Part shown: positions 37,970 to 46,916 of the stretch, one piece after another
How the letters are laid out: every line of letters begins with the position of its first letter
Numbering within the stretch: the stretch's first letter is position 1
Assembly (NCBI GenBank): GCA_005502875.1
Contig: SCMV01000006.1
Coordinates: 48,857 to 112,856, forward strand
DNA length: 64,000 bases
Source of the DNA: Comamonadaceae bacterium 2PF
Lineage (GTDB): Bacteria; Pseudomonadota; Gammaproteobacteria; Burkholderiales; Burkholderiaceae_C
Direction of reading: 5' to 3'
Position numbers and translations under genes: made by a program
Notes under the pieces: generated by a model
The model's database searches: none
Told to the model about the DNA's origin: nothing
Seen by the model: only the letters and a program-made list of their open reading frames with translations

Positions 37970-39004
37970 TCAGTGCCGGTGCAGGTACAGGTCGGCGATC
38001 ACCGGGCGGTGCTGCGAAGCCAGCATGCCGCCAGTGAAGGCATCGGCCACCGCGATCTCCGGGCTGACCAGGATGTGGTCGATGCGCAGGAAGGACAAGC
38101 CCCTGAGCAACGAATGCCCATGCGTGAAGCCGTAGCCCACACTGGCTGACGAGAAAGCATCGCGCAAGCCCGTGTTGAGCAGCGTCTGCTCCACCACCGA
38201 AGGCTCGGTGGCGTTGAGGTCACCCGCCACGATGCGCGGCCCCGGCGGCAGCTGCCGCACGTACTCGGCCAACATGCCTGCCTGGCGCATGCGCAGCAGC
38301 ATGTTGTCCTGCCACTCGTCCAGCCCCAACCAGCGGGGCTGCCCCCGGTGCTTGGCCACCAGGCCCTTGCGCGGCGTGATGAGGTGCACGGTGATGACCT
38401 GCAAGGTGGTGCCGTCCACATCGAGGTCACAGTGCGCAAACACGTGCGGCTCATCGCCCACCGGGATCGAGCCATGGCGGCACTGGCGGATCGGCCAACG
38501 GCTCAGCAGCACGTATTCATCGGTGGCGTGAGCGTGTTGCCAGCCGCCACCCACCACCCGCAGCAGGTCGGATGACTTCACGTTGCCATCGACATCGATC
38601 AGTTGCCCCGCGTCCTGCATGACCAGGATGTCGGGCTGGTGCTCGAGGATTTCATGCGCCAGCTCCTCGACACCACCGGGCCGCTTGAGCGCCAGGTAGC
38701 TCTTGACGTTGTAGGTCATGAAGCGCAAGCGGCCATGCCCCTCTTCGGCAGAGCCCCAGCTCAGGCCCATGAGCAGCGTCAGGCTCACCAACAGGGCCAG
38801 CACGGCCAGAGCGCGCCACACCCAACCCAGCCAGATGAAAGCCACCACCACCGCCGCGAGCGCCGGCACGACGTAAGCCGGGAACGGCAGGTACTGAGAC
38901 AAGGCCAGCAGGGCCGACTGCCCCGACCCCTCGATCCGACCGAACAGCAGGCCAGCCACAACGGCCAGCACCAAACCAACGAACAAGCGGGCGCACAACT
39001 TCAT
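37970..39004 (-). CDS. Membrane-anchored endonuclease/exonuclease/phosphatase family protein
   Basis: A 344-residue protein. Three N-terminal hydrophobic helices (to about residue 85) precede an EEP-fold domain: RFMTYNVKSY, DILVMQDAG (the usual catalytic Glu of LQE is Asp), VITVHLITP, RIVAGDLNATE and RIDHILVSPEI ending SQHRPVIADL. The domain probably faces the periplasm and acts as a phosphodiesterase on an unknown substrate. It starts 16 bases after the CAAX-type gene on the same strand. Confidence 0.85.
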   Translation of the reverse strand: MKLCARLFVGLVLAVVAGLLFGRIEGSGQSALLALSQYLPFPAYVVPALAAVVVAFIWLGWVWRALAVLALLVSLTLLMGLSWGSAEEGHGRLRFMTYNVKSYLALKRPGGVEELAHEILEHQPDILVMQDAGQLIDVDGNVKSSDLLRVVGGGWQHAHATDEYVLLSRWPIRQCRHGSIPVGDEPHVFAHCDLDVDGTTLQVITVHLITPRKGLVAKHRGQPRWLGLDEWQDNMLLRMRQAGMLAEYVRQLPPGPRIVAGDLNATEPSVVEQTLLNTGLRDAFSSASVGYGFTHGHSLLRGLSFLRIDHILVSPEIAVADAFTGGMLASQHRPVIADLYLHRH

Positions 39005-39020
39005 GCCTGCATCCAGAAAA

Positions 39021-39710
39021 TCACCAGAACGACCAATACCCGTTGAGGATCACCCAGCCACCGAGCACGCCGTTGGTCACCGCATGCGCCAGCACCGGCG
39101 CCCAAAGCGAACGGGTCTGCTTGTACAGCCAGGCGTAGGCCAGGCCCGCCACGATGGCCCCCAGCCACTGGGTGTGGGCCAGCATGAAGCACAGGGTGGA
39201 CAGCGCGATGGCCTTGACCGTCACCGAGGCCGGGTCCACCTTCTCGAAGTCCTGGTTGTCGACCCAGCGCATCAGGAAGCTGCGCCAGAACAGCTCCTCC
39301 ATGACCGGCACCAGCAGGGCCGCGCCCACCCACCTGAAGGCGATCAGCGTCCACATCAGCTCACCTTCGTCGTCCACTGGGCGAAAGCCAGCAGAGGGCT
39401 CGCCCAGCATCATCCAGGGCGCGGTGAGCCGGGTCCACAGCACGAAGACCACGATGCCGACGGCGATGGACAGCAGCACCTGCTTGAAGTCCAGCCCCCA
39501 GTGCCTGAGCTCGTCGTAGCGACGCCAGAACCAGACCAGGCTGGCCCCGACCACCACCACCGACACCGCATACAACCAGCGGGCGTCAAAGGGCAACTGG
39601 CTGGCCTCGCCGTCTTCTGTGGAGAACTGCCCCCGCAAGGCGAGGAAGACCATGAACAGCACGAAGGGGATGACCCGGGCCCAGGCCGCGGGAGACAGGA
39701 AATTGCCCAT
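39021..39710 (-). CDS. CAAX-type (CPBP) intramembrane protease, PEP-CTERM-associated type
   Basis: A 229-residue protein with about seven membrane helices. Catalytic motifs of the Abi/CPBP family are present: EELFWRSFLMRW, FMLAHTQWLGAIVAGLAYAW and APVLAHAVTN. The layout resembles the CAAX protease-related proteins that occur in exosortase/PEP-CTERM genomes, which fits the three PEP-CTERM proteins in this window. The ATG at 39710 gives MGNFLSPAAW; an upstream ATG at 39779 adds 23 unconserved residues. It precedes the EEP gene. Confidence 0.82.
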   Translation of the reverse strand: MGNFLSPAAWARVIPFVLFMVFLALRGQFSTEDGEASQLPFDARWLYAVSVVVVGASLVWFWRRYDELRHWGLDFKQVLLSIAVGIVVFVLWTRLTAPWMMLGEPSAGFRPVDDEGELMWTLIAFRWVGAALLVPVMEELFWRSFLMRWVDNQDFEKVDPASVTVKAIALSTLCFMLAHTQWLGAIVAGLAYAWLYKQTRSLWAPVLAHAVTNGVLGGWVILNGYWSFW

Positions 39711-39800
39711 GAATGAATGTGTGTGAACCAGAGGGTGAGCGGATTGTGTCGTCACTCGACGCCACCACTCCCCCCTCATTCGAGGAAGCCCCCGGGAAAC

Positions 39801-41708
39801 TCAGGGCGAAGGCTCGTCCAGCAGCGCCTGCACCCTGGCTTGCAGCTTCTCCGGCGTGACCTCCTGAGGCGCGATCGGCTCCCCCACCACCAGCCCGATG
39901 CGGTTGAACAACCCCCGGCGCAACGGTTTGGACATGGCCGCCCCCTCGATGCGCGAGAAGGTCGAGCCCCAGAGGTTGTGCAGCGCCGACGGGATCACCG
40001 GCACCGGGTTGGTCTCCAGGATCTTCATGACACCGGCCTTGAACGGCTGCAGCGTGCCATCGCGCGTGATGCCGCCTTCGGGGAACAGGCACAGCAGCTC
40101 GCCTTCGTTGAGCACCTGGCGGGCACGAGCGAAAGCAGCTTCGTAAGCCTTCGGATCCTCTTTCTGCGGCGCAATCGGGATGGCCTTGACCAGCTTGAAG
40201 AACCAGCCGATGCCCGGCGTCTTGAAGATGCGGTGGTCCATGATGAAGACCATGGGGCGCGGGCTGATGACGCCCAGGATGACCGCGTCCACGAAACTCA
40301 CGTGGTTGCAAACCAGGATGGCCGCACCATCGGTCGGGATGTTGAGGTCACCGCGCACGCGCAGGCGGTAGACGATCCGCGTGACGAACAGCATCACCAG
40401 GCGCACGATGTACTCTGGCATCAGCCAGAACACGTAGCCCACCACGACCACGTTGAGCAAGGCCGTGGCGCCAAACACCTGCGGGATGGTGAAGCCAGCG
40501 GCCAGCATCGCGCCAGCCAGCAGGCTGCTGACGATCATGAACAGGGCGTTGAGGATGTTGTTGGCCGCGATGATGCGAGCACGGTGGCTGGGTTGCGCGC
40601 GCAGCTGGATCAGCGCGTACATGGGCACGCTGTACAGGCCTGCGCTGAAGGCAAGCAGGGCCAGGTCGGCCATCACGCGCCAATGCGCGTGCACCGCCAA
40701 GAACTCGCCCACCGTGTAGAGCGCGGCGCCAGGCGCCTGCGGCAGGCCGGAGGCAGCCAGGTACAGGTCGAACGCGAACACCGTCATGCCCACCGCGCCG
40801 ATGGGCACCAGGCCGATCTCCACGTGCCGATGCGAGAAGGTCTCGCACAGCAGCGAGCCGATCGCGATGCCCACCGAGAACACCACCAGCAACAGCGATG
40901 CCACCTGCTCGTTGCCATGCAAGACGTCACGCGCAAAGGAAGGGAACTGCGACAGGAACACCGCGCCGAAGAACCACATCCACGAGATGCCCAGCAGCGA
41001 GCGGAACACGCTGGGGTACTGCCAGGCCAGCCGCAGGTTGCGCCAGGTCTCGGAGACCGGGTTCCAGTTGAGCTTGAGGTCGGGGTCTGACGAGGGCGAC
41101 GCCGGGATGGCCCGGGCCGTGAACCAGCCCGCCAGGGCCACACCGAAGCACGAAGCCGCCACCCAGTGCGGCCCCACCTCCGGGATGCCCATGAGCAAAC
41201 CACCCCCGACGTTGCCCAGCAAGATGGCCACGAAGGTGCCCATCTCGACCAGGCCGTTGCCGCCGGTGAGCTCGTGCTCGCGCAAGTGCTGCGGCAGGTA
41301 GGCGTACTTCACAGGGCCGAAGAAGGTGGAGTGCAACCCCATCAGGAAGACACAACCCAGCAGCAAGGGCACGAGCTGGAACCAGAAACCCAGCCCCGCC
41401 AGCACCATGATGCCCACCTCCATGAGCTTGACGCTGCGCATGATGAAGGCCTTGTCGTACTTGTCGGCCCACTGCCCCGAGGTGGCCGACAGCAGCAGGA
41501 AGGGCAGGATGAACAGCGCCCCGATCACCAGGCCCGCCACCTTGGGCTCCAGCCAGCTCACCTGGAGCTGGTAGGTCACCAACACCGTGAAGGCGAACTT
41601 GAACAGGTTGTCGTTCGCGGCCCCCAAAAACTGCGCCAGGAAGAAGGGCAGGAAGCGCCGCTGGCCAAGCAGGCTGAACTGACCACCTTGGGATGTCGAC
41701 TCACTCAC
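39801..41708 (-). CDS. Lysophospholipid transporter-acyltransferase fusion (LplT-PlsC type)
   Basis: A 635-residue fusion. Residues about 1-410 form a 12-helix major facilitator domain of the LplT type (FLAQFLGAANDNLFKFAFTV; FFGPVKYAYLPQHLREHELTGGN, read in two parts). The C-terminal 200 residues are a PlsC/LPLAT acyltransferase with NHVSFVDA (HX4D) and FPEGGITRDG. It would flip lysophospholipid inward and reacylate it; the acyl-ACP synthetase domain found in longer versions is missing. The start is GTG 41708 with GGAGG nine bases upstream; an ATG at 41783 overlaps the preceding gene. Confidence 0.9.
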   Translation of the reverse strand: MSESTSQGGQFSLLGQRRFLPFFLAQFLGAANDNLFKFAFTVLVTYQLQVSWLEPKVAGLVIGALFILPFLLLSATSGQWADKYDKAFIMRSVKLMEVGIMVLAGLGFWFQLVPLLLGCVFLMGLHSTFFGPVKYAYLPQHLREHELTGGNGLVEMGTFVAILLGNVGGGLLMGIPEVGPHWVAASCFGVALAGWFTARAIPASPSSDPDLKLNWNPVSETWRNLRLAWQYPSVFRSLLGISWMWFFGAVFLSQFPSFARDVLHGNEQVASLLLVVFSVGIAIGSLLCETFSHRHVEIGLVPIGAVGMTVFAFDLYLAASGLPQAPGAALYTVGEFLAVHAHWRVMADLALLAFSAGLYSVPMYALIQLRAQPSHRARIIAANNILNALFMIVSSLLAGAMLAAGFTIPQVFGATALLNVVVVGYVFWLMPEYIVRLVMLFVTRIVYRLRVRGDLNIPTDGAAILVCNHVSFVDAVILGVISPRPMVFIMDHRIFKTPGIGWFFKLVKAIPIAPQKEDPKAYEAAFARARQVLNEGELLCLFPEGGITRDGTLQPFKAGVMKILETNPVPVIPSALHNLWGSTFSRIEGAAMSKPLRRGLFNRIGLVVGEPIAPQEVTPEKLQARVQALLDEPSP

Positions 41709-41767
41709 AGCACGGGTCCTCCATGGTTTGTGCACCGATTGGACATCAAAACCGCCTGGGCAATCAT

Positions 41768-42634
41768 TCAGTGAACCACCCATTCTTCACGCGCCAGAGC
41801 GCTTCGTTGCAGCCATGCGAAGACCGAATCGACCGTGACCGTTCGGATGCGGCTGCTGTAGCGCAGCTCGTTGGGGTGGTCCTCAAAAGAAACGTTGGCC
41901 ATCGTCATGCGCGCGCCCAGCCTGGTCAGCATCGACAGGTGCAACTCGGTGGGCTGGTAGCCAGTGGCCCTCAACCAGCGCTGGGCCGCAGCCCGATCGA
42001 CCACGTCCGAACCCATGGCCGATGCCACGAACTCGATGGCCCACTGGTTGCTCTGCTGAAAGCGCGTGGCCCAGGGGTAGGCCACCATGCTGTAGGCGCG
42101 CGTGTGCAGGAAGGCGCGGCTGCGACCGTCCTTGAGCAAAGGCCACAGGCGCTCCTGCAGGGCCTGCTCCGGCACCACCACGCCGGCCACGTACTCATGC
42201 GGCGTGTCCAGGAAGAAGTCGCCCACACCCTGGCGGTAGATGGCAGCGCGCTCGGTGCCGCATTCGTTGAGCTTGTGCAGCACACGCCAGCCATCGGCAT
42301 CTTTGTAGGCCAGGCCCAGGTGCGAGTAGCGCAACCCATGCTCGCGCAGGTCCTGGCCAGCGCGGGCCAACACCACCACCTTGGCGCCGCCAGCATCGAG
42401 GCGCCGCACGGTGCGCTCGGCCAGCGCCAGGCCCTGCTGCACCGCGCCCACCGACAGGCGGGTGGGCTGGCAAGGGCGGCCAGCTTGTGCAGGCGTCCAG
42501 GCCATGGCAGCCAAGAGCAGCGCACCGGCCAGCCAGCTCCGGGTCCGAGCTGCGCGACGAGGGCCAGGGTCGCTGATCGGATCACGCGTTGGTCCCGTCA
42601 GGCAACCGATCGTTGCATCCACGACGCGGCTCAT
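41768..42634 (-). CDS. DUF2145 family exported protein
   Basis: A 288-residue protein with a signal-like segment (SWLAGALLLAAMAWTPAQA) after an Arg-rich 30-residue front. The body (GLALAERTVRRLDAGGAKVVVLARAG, LRYSHLGLAYKDADGWRVLHKLNECG, FLDTPHEYVAGVVVPEQAL; each a separate stretch) matches DUF2145, with a His, Glu-Cys pattern suggesting a papain-like NlpC/YiiX fold. The ATG has GGAGG eight bases upstream and overlaps the preceding gene by 4 bp. Function unknown. Confidence 0.78.
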   Translation of the reverse strand: MSRVVDATIGCLTGPTRDPISDPGPRRAARTRSWLAGALLLAAMAWTPAQAGRPCQPTRLSVGAVQQGLALAERTVRRLDAGGAKVVVLARAGQDLREHGLRYSHLGLAYKDADGWRVLHKLNECGTERAAIYRQGVGDFFLDTPHEYVAGVVVPEQALQERLWPLLKDGRSRAFLHTRAYSMVAYPWATRFQQSNQWAIEFVASAMGSDVVDRAAAQRWLRATGYQPTELHLSMLTRLGARMTMANVSFEDHPNELRYSSRIRTVTVDSVFAWLQRSALAREEWVVH

Positions 42635-43113
42635 CGCAGCACCTCCTCGTGGTGCAGCAGGGCCCGGCCCAGCGTGTTGGGCACCAGGGCGATCACCTCG
42701 CCCGCGGTGCTGAGCAACCACCCGGCCGACACCGCCGTGACGGTCACCACCGTGCCCACGGCCACCGACGCCATGCCCACCGACAGGCTGGCCCACTTGA
42801 CCGAGATGCGGGCGCCATCGCTGGCCCGCTCGAGCACCCAGACCATGCCATCGGCCGTGGCCTGGATGGCGACCACCGACAGCGCCACCGTGCCCGACAC
42901 CAACAAGGCAGGCGCGGTCACGGACACCGCCACCGGCAGCATCGACAAGGCGCTGGCCTCCGAGGCCTGGTTGGGGTGAGCGTGGGCACGCTGCGTGGCG
43001 CCCAGCAAGGCCAGGCAAGCGCAACCGGCAACCAGCCAGGCCTTGAACTTGTTGAGAGCGACTCGTGACGCGCCCTCTGGCGTCGACTCAAGCGTTTGTT
43101 TCATCGAGGTCAT
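42631..43113 (-). CDS. Hypothetical membrane protein between yiaA and DUF2145
   Basis: A 160-residue protein I do not recognise. It has an N-terminal signal or anchor (FKAWLVAGCACLALLGATQ), then two hydrophobic stretches (MLPVAVSVTAPALLVSGTVA and VGMASVAVGTVVTVTAVSAG) and a polar tail HHEEVLR. GAGGAGAA precedes the ATG. It is translationally coupled to DUF2145 (ATGA) and lies 11 bases after the YiaA gene, so all three belong to one operon. Confidence 0.7.
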   Translation of the reverse strand: MTSMKQTLESTPEGASRVALNKFKAWLVAGCACLALLGATQRAHAHPNQASEASALSMLPVAVSVTAPALLVSGTVALSVVAIQATADGMVWVLERASDGARISVKWASLSVGMASVAVGTVVTVTAVSAGWLLSTAGEVIALVPNTLGRALLHHEEVLR

Positions 43114-43124
43114 GAACGTTCTCC

Positions 43125-43595
43125 TCAGGCGATGTCGGACTCACGTTGGTGGGAAATGGCCACGCGGGTGGCCCCATGCGGGTGGCGTGCCTCGTGCGCA
43201 TCGCGCAGGGTCTTGGCCAGGGTGAAGGCCTGCGCCACCATGAACAGCCAGCACACCATCAGGTAGGCCTTGTAGTCAGGGCTGATCGGCATCTGCCACA
43301 TGCCCCAGCCGGTCAAAGCCAGGGCCGCACCGAAGCCCGTCCACACCACCAGGCCCCACATCGGCGTCTGTGGCAGGCCATCGGCCTGGTCCCGCACGTG
43401 GCGCGACAGCACGAACACCGATGACAGGCTGAACACATAGGCCATGACCATGAAGGCCCGCTCGATCAGGCTGCCGGGCAGCCAGTACAGGCCCGTGGCA
43501 CTGAGGAAAGCGGCCAGCCCGAAAGAGACCCAGACCTGGATGACCCAGGCGCGGGTGTCACGGCGGGAGGTGGCGGGATGAGGCATCGAGTTCAT
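43125..43595 (-). CDS. YiaA/YiaB family inner-membrane protein
   Basis: A 156-residue protein with four hydrophobic helices arranged as two YiaAB two-helix units (WVIQVWVSFGLAAFLSATGLYWLPGS; AFMVMAYVFSLSSVFVLS; MWGLVVWTGFGAALALTGWG; YLMVCWLFMVAQAFTLAKTL, listed as separate segments). The family is of unknown function. I use the ATG at 43595; an ATG eight codons upstream is possible. It is first in the operon and diverges from the XRE regulator. Confidence 0.8.
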   Translation of the reverse strand: MNSMPHPATSRRDTRAWVIQVWVSFGLAAFLSATGLYWLPGSLIERAFMVMAYVFSLSSVFVLSRHVRDQADGLPQTPMWGLVVWTGFGAALALTGWGMWQMPISPDYKAYLMVCWLFMVAQAFTLAKTLRDAHEARHPHGATRVAISHQRESDIA

Positions 43596-43666
43596 GTGGC
43601 GAACCCCGTTGTTGAACATGGAGCGGATTCTTCCCAGTCCGGCCCAACGGTTCAACAAAACAATAC

Positions 43667-43709
43667 GAAGTGGCAAATCGATGCACTTCTGGTATCGTTT
43701 TTCGATACC
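43667..43709. promoter_or_regulatory. Double palindrome, likely operator of the XRE regulator
   Basis: Two inverted repeats sit side by side in the 128-base divergent gap: GAAGTG-N11-CACTTC (43667-43689) and GGTATCG-TTTTT-CGATACC (43691-43709, perfect 7-bp arms). The second ends 15 bases before the regulator ATG. This is the expected place for autoregulation by the XRE protein and control of the YiaA operon. The T5 loop also makes a weak hairpin possible, but there is no T-tail. Confidence 0.5.
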
Positions 43710-43723
43710 CAACGGAGACATCC

Positions 43724-44476
43724 ATGAGCAGCAGCGAAGCCTTGGTTCAAGCCCTCAAGACCGAGTTGAAAACCGCTGGCATCACCTACGCCGCGCTGGC
43801 AACCGACCTGGGCCTGGCCGAATCCAGCGTCAAGCGCATCTTCGCCAAGGGCGACATGCCCCTTTCTCGCATCGACGAAATCTGCCGCGTGCTCAAGCTC
43901 GACTTCGCTGACCTGGCCCGCCGCGTGGCCGACGCACAGCCGCTCAGGCGCGAGCTCACGCTGGCGCAAGAAAAGGCCGTGGTCAAGGACAAGCGCCTGC
44001 TGCTGGTGGCCACCTGCTGCCTGAGCCAATGGACCTTCGAGCAGATGCTGGCCACCTACCGGCTCACCGAAGCCGAGTGCATCGCCTGCCTGACCCAGCT
44101 CGACAGGCTGGGCGTCATCCGCCTCAAGCCGCTGAACCGCTACCAGCTGCAGGTGGCCAAGACCTTCCGCTGGCGGCCTCACGGGCCGGTGATGGGCTTC
44201 TTTCGTGAGCAGGTGGCGCCCGAGTACTTCTCAGGCGGCTTCGGGGGAGACGACGAGTTGATGCTGCTGGTGCATGGCTCGCTGGCCCCCGAGCACGCCC
44301 AGTCGCTGCTCGAGCGCCTGCAGCGCACCGCCGAAGACTTCTCCAGGCAGCACGCCAGCGACCAGCGACTGCCCGAGGCCCGCAAGCGCCCCTACACCTT
44401 GCTCATCGGCATGCGCTCGTGGTGGTACCAGGCATTTGTGGACCTGCGTCGCACCATGCCCGCCAACGGCCGTTAG
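43724..44476 (+). CDS. XRE-family transcriptional regulator
   Basis: A 250-residue DNA-binding protein. The N-terminal helix-turn-helix is GITYAALATDLGLAESSVKRIF, followed by a helical linker and an unrecognised C-terminal domain (LLLVATCCLSQWTFEQM; LDRLGVIRLKPLNRYQLQV; GGDDELMLLVHGSLAPE). GGAGACATCC precedes the ATG. It faces the YiaA/unknown/DUF2145 operon across two palindromes and probably regulates it. Confidence 0.85.
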   Translation: MSSSEALVQALKTELKTAGITYAALATDLGLAESSVKRIFAKGDMPLSRIDEICRVLKLDFADLARRVADAQPLRRELTLAQEKAVVKDKRLLLVATCCLSQWTFEQMLATYRLTEAECIACLTQLDRLGVIRLKPLNRYQLQVAKTFRWRPHGPVMGFFREQVAPEYFSGGFGGDDELMLLVHGSLAPEHAQSLLERLQRTAEDFSRQHASDQRLPEARKRPYTLLIGMRSWWYQAFVDLRRTMPANGR

Positions 44477-44534
44477 TTGGCGCACGTTGACGCCTGCCAA
44501 AGCACGCCCTTGTGGCTCGGCAGCAGGCCAGGCC

Positions 44535-45743
44535 TCAGCGCTTGAGTCGAGCCAGCACCTCGTCGGTGTCCTCGCCCAGCATGGGCCCGCGCCGCTGGAT
44601 GGCGCCCGGTGTGCGCGACAGCTTGGGCACGATGCCAGGGACTTCGACCGTCAAGCCGTCGTGCGTGGTCACCGGCAGCACCATGTCACGGGCCCGGTAA
44701 TGCGGGTCTTCGGCGATGTCCTGGGCGCTGTAGATGCGCCCCACCGGCACGCTGGCGGCGTTGAGCACGTCCAGCACCTGCTGCACCGGCCTGGCGCCCG
44801 TCCACGCGCCGATCGCCACGTCGATCTCGGCCACGCGCTTGACGCGCCCCGGGTTGCTGGCCAGCTCCGGGTCGGTGGCCAGGTCGTCGCGCCCGATGGC
44901 GATCATCAGGCGCTTGAAGATGGAGTCGCCGTTGCCGCCGATCACCACCATGCCGTCGGCGCAGGCGTAAGCGTTGCTGGGTGCGATGCCCGGCAAGGCA
45001 GAGCCCGCCGGCTGGCGCACCGCCCCGAAGGCACTGAACTCGGGCAGCAGGCTTTCCATGCAGTTGAAGACGGCCTCGTACAGGGCCACGTCCACCACCT
45101 GGCCCCGGCCCTTGGGCGCGTCAGGGCCGATCGAGGCCTGCCGGGCCTGCAAGGCCAGCAACACCCCGATCACGCCATGCAGACCGGCCAGCGTGTCGCC
45201 CAGGCTCACGCCCGCGCGCACCGGGATGCGACCTGGTTCGGCGTTGAGGTAGCGCATGCCACCCATGGCCTCGGCCACCACGGCGAAGCCCGGGCGCTCG
45301 CGGTACGGGCCGCTTTGCCCGTAGCCGCTGATGCGCAGCATGATCAGGCCGGGGTTGCGGGCACTGAGCTGCTCGTAGCCCAGGCCCCACTTCTCCATGG
45401 TGCCGGGCTTGAAGTTCTCGATGACCACATCGGCCTCGTCGATGAGGCGGGCTGCGGTCTCGCGGCCCTCGTCGCTGCGCAAGTCGAGCACCACGCTCTT
45501 CTTGTTGCGACTTTGGACCTGCCACCACACGCTGGTGCCGTTGTGCAGCATGCGCCACTGGCGCAGCGGGTCGCCGCCGGCCGCCCCGTCGGCAGCGGGC
45601 GGCTCGACCTTGATGACCTCGGCGCCGAAATCGGCCAGGGTCTTGCCAGCAAAAGGGCCAGCGATGAGCTGGCCCAACTCGATCACCCGCAAGCCAGCGA
45701 GGGCCTGGGGCGTGGACGGCGTGGTGAAAGCGGTGGCGTTCAT
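44535..45743 (-). CDS. Class III CoA transferase (CaiB/BaiF family)
   Basis: A 402-residue enzyme that moves CoA between carboxylic acids through an aspartyl anhydride. The family start is LRVIELGQLIAGPFAGKTLADFGAEVIKVE (two halves), with the likely catalytic Asp183 in GVSLGDTLAG and NFKPGTMEKWGLGYEQL. Substrates cannot be inferred; no metabolic partners adjoin. It is convergent with the XRE gene (58 bases). Confidence 0.92.
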   Translation of the reverse strand: MNATAFTTPSTPQALAGLRVIELGQLIAGPFAGKTLADFGAEVIKVEPPAADGAAGGDPLRQWRMLHNGTSVWWQVQSRNKKSVVLDLRSDEGRETAARLIDEADVVIENFKPGTMEKWGLGYEQLSARNPGLIMLRISGYGQSGPYRERPGFAVVAEAMGGMRYLNAEPGRIPVRAGVSLGDTLAGLHGVIGVLLALQARQASIGPDAPKGRGQVVDVALYEAVFNCMESLLPEFSAFGAVRQPAGSALPGIAPSNAYACADGMVVIGGNGDSIFKRLMIAIGRDDLATDPELASNPGRVKRVAEIDVAIGAWTGARPVQQVLDVLNAASVPVGRIYSAQDIAEDPHYRARDMVLPVTTHDGLTVEVPGIVPKLSRTPGAIQRRGPMLGEDTDEVLARLKR

Positions 45744-45798
45744 GTCGATGCGGTCATGCGAGATGCCGCATTTTCAGTGAGAACGCCGACGGCGCGCC

Positions 45799-46377
45799 TC
45801 ACTTGTGCATCGAAGGCCCACGGCGGCGGGCGCGCAGCGCCACCCCCACCAGGCCCAGCGCGGCCAGCAGGCCCACGTTGGGCTCAGGCACCACGGGAAC
45901 TGGCGGCAAAGCGCCAAAGTCGACGGTCCAGTAGGTGCCAAAACTGCCCCCACGAACCAGGCCCACGCCGAAAGCCGTGAAATCGCTGCCCAGGATCTGA
46001 GCACGGTGGCCGGGGCTGTTCATCCAGGCATCGACGACAGAAGCCGCGTCCTGGAACCCTGCGGCGATGATCTCGCCCATGGTCCCACCACGCGGGTAAA
46101 CGGCCAGGATGCGGTCAAAGGTGTTGGTGCCGTCGCAGCTGTCGTGCTGGAAACAGCCGTTGGTGGCCATGTCGAGCGAATGCTGATCGGCGACGATGTT
46201 GAGGCGGTAGTCGAAGCCCAACTCAGACAAGCCTGCCAACGAGCGCTGGGCGTTGATGAGTTCGGCGACCTGCGCCTCGACCGCATCGATGGACTCGTCC
46301 GCACGGGCCTGAGACGCCGCCAGGGCCATGGCCGCCGAGACCACGAGGGAAGCAAAACCGAAACGCTTGCGGGACAT
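45799..46377 (-). CDS. CAP-domain PEP-CTERM protein
   Basis: A 192-residue exported protein. A signal peptide (MSRKRFGFASLVVSAAMALA then ASQARA) is followed by a CAP/SCP domain with INAQRSLAGLSELGFDYRL, HSLDMATNGCFQHDSC (Cys pair) and MNSPGHRAQILGSDFTAFGVGL. The C-terminus (163-192) is VPEPNVGLLAALGLVGVAL then RRR, a standard PEP-CTERM signal. CAP proteins of bacteria are surface-associated with unknown activity. Confidence 0.88.
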   Translation of the reverse strand: MSRKRFGFASLVVSAAMALAASQARADESIDAVEAQVAELINAQRSLAGLSELGFDYRLNIVADQHSLDMATNGCFQHDSCDGTNTFDRILAVYPRGGTMGEIIAAGFQDAASVVDAWMNSPGHRAQILGSDFTAFGVGLVRGGSFGTYWTVDFGALPPVPVVPEPNVGLLAALGLVGVALRARRRGPSMHK

Positions 46378-46475
46378 GGGACCTCACTGATAGGGTTGAT
46401 GCACCAAGTCTAGTGAGGCTTCGCCAAACCCAGGGTGATCCCACCCCCCTGTCCCCGGGAGGTGGCGAGGCGATT

Positions 46476-46901
46476 TCAGCGTGGAGTCGTATCAGGCTGT
46501 GTCACCAGGCCGATTTTGCTCACACCCAGGCGGGCGGCATCGGCCAGGATCTCGGCCACGCGGCCATAAGGGATGGACTGATCGACGCTGAAGCGCACCG
46601 TGGGTGGGTTCGGTTTGGCGCCCTCCACGGCGAAGCGCGCGGCGGCGTCTTCGCGGCTGAGGGCCTCGCCATTCCAGTACAAGATGCCCTCGGCATTCAG
46701 GCTGAGCTGGATGGCATCGGGCTGCGGTTGCGTGGGTTGCGCGCTGGCCTTGGGCAAGTCCAGCTTGACGGACTGGGTCAACAGCGGTGCGGCCACGATG
46801 AAGATCACCAGCAGCACCAGCATCACGTCGATCAGCGGGACCATGTTGATCTCGGCCACCGGGGCGCCACCGCGCTTGTCGTCGAAACTCGCGAAAGCCA
46901 T
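46476..46901 (-). CDS. exbD: Biopolymer transport protein ExbD
   Basis: A 141-residue one-helix inner-membrane protein with the functional Asp in [20 protein letters not shown] and a periplasmic domain. With ExbB it forms the proton motor energising TonB. It lies 15 bases after exbB in the order tonB-exbB-exbD and is paralogous to tolR in the same window. Confidence 0.94.
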   Translation of the reverse strand: MAFASFDDKRGGAPVAEINMVPLIDVMLVLLVIFIVAAPLLTQSVKLDLPKASAQPTQPQPDAIQLSLNAEGILYWNGEALSREDAAARFAVEGAKPNPPTVRFSVDQSIPYGRVAEILADAARLGVSKIGLVTQPDTTPR

Positions 46902-46916
46902 GTTCTCGGCTCCTGA

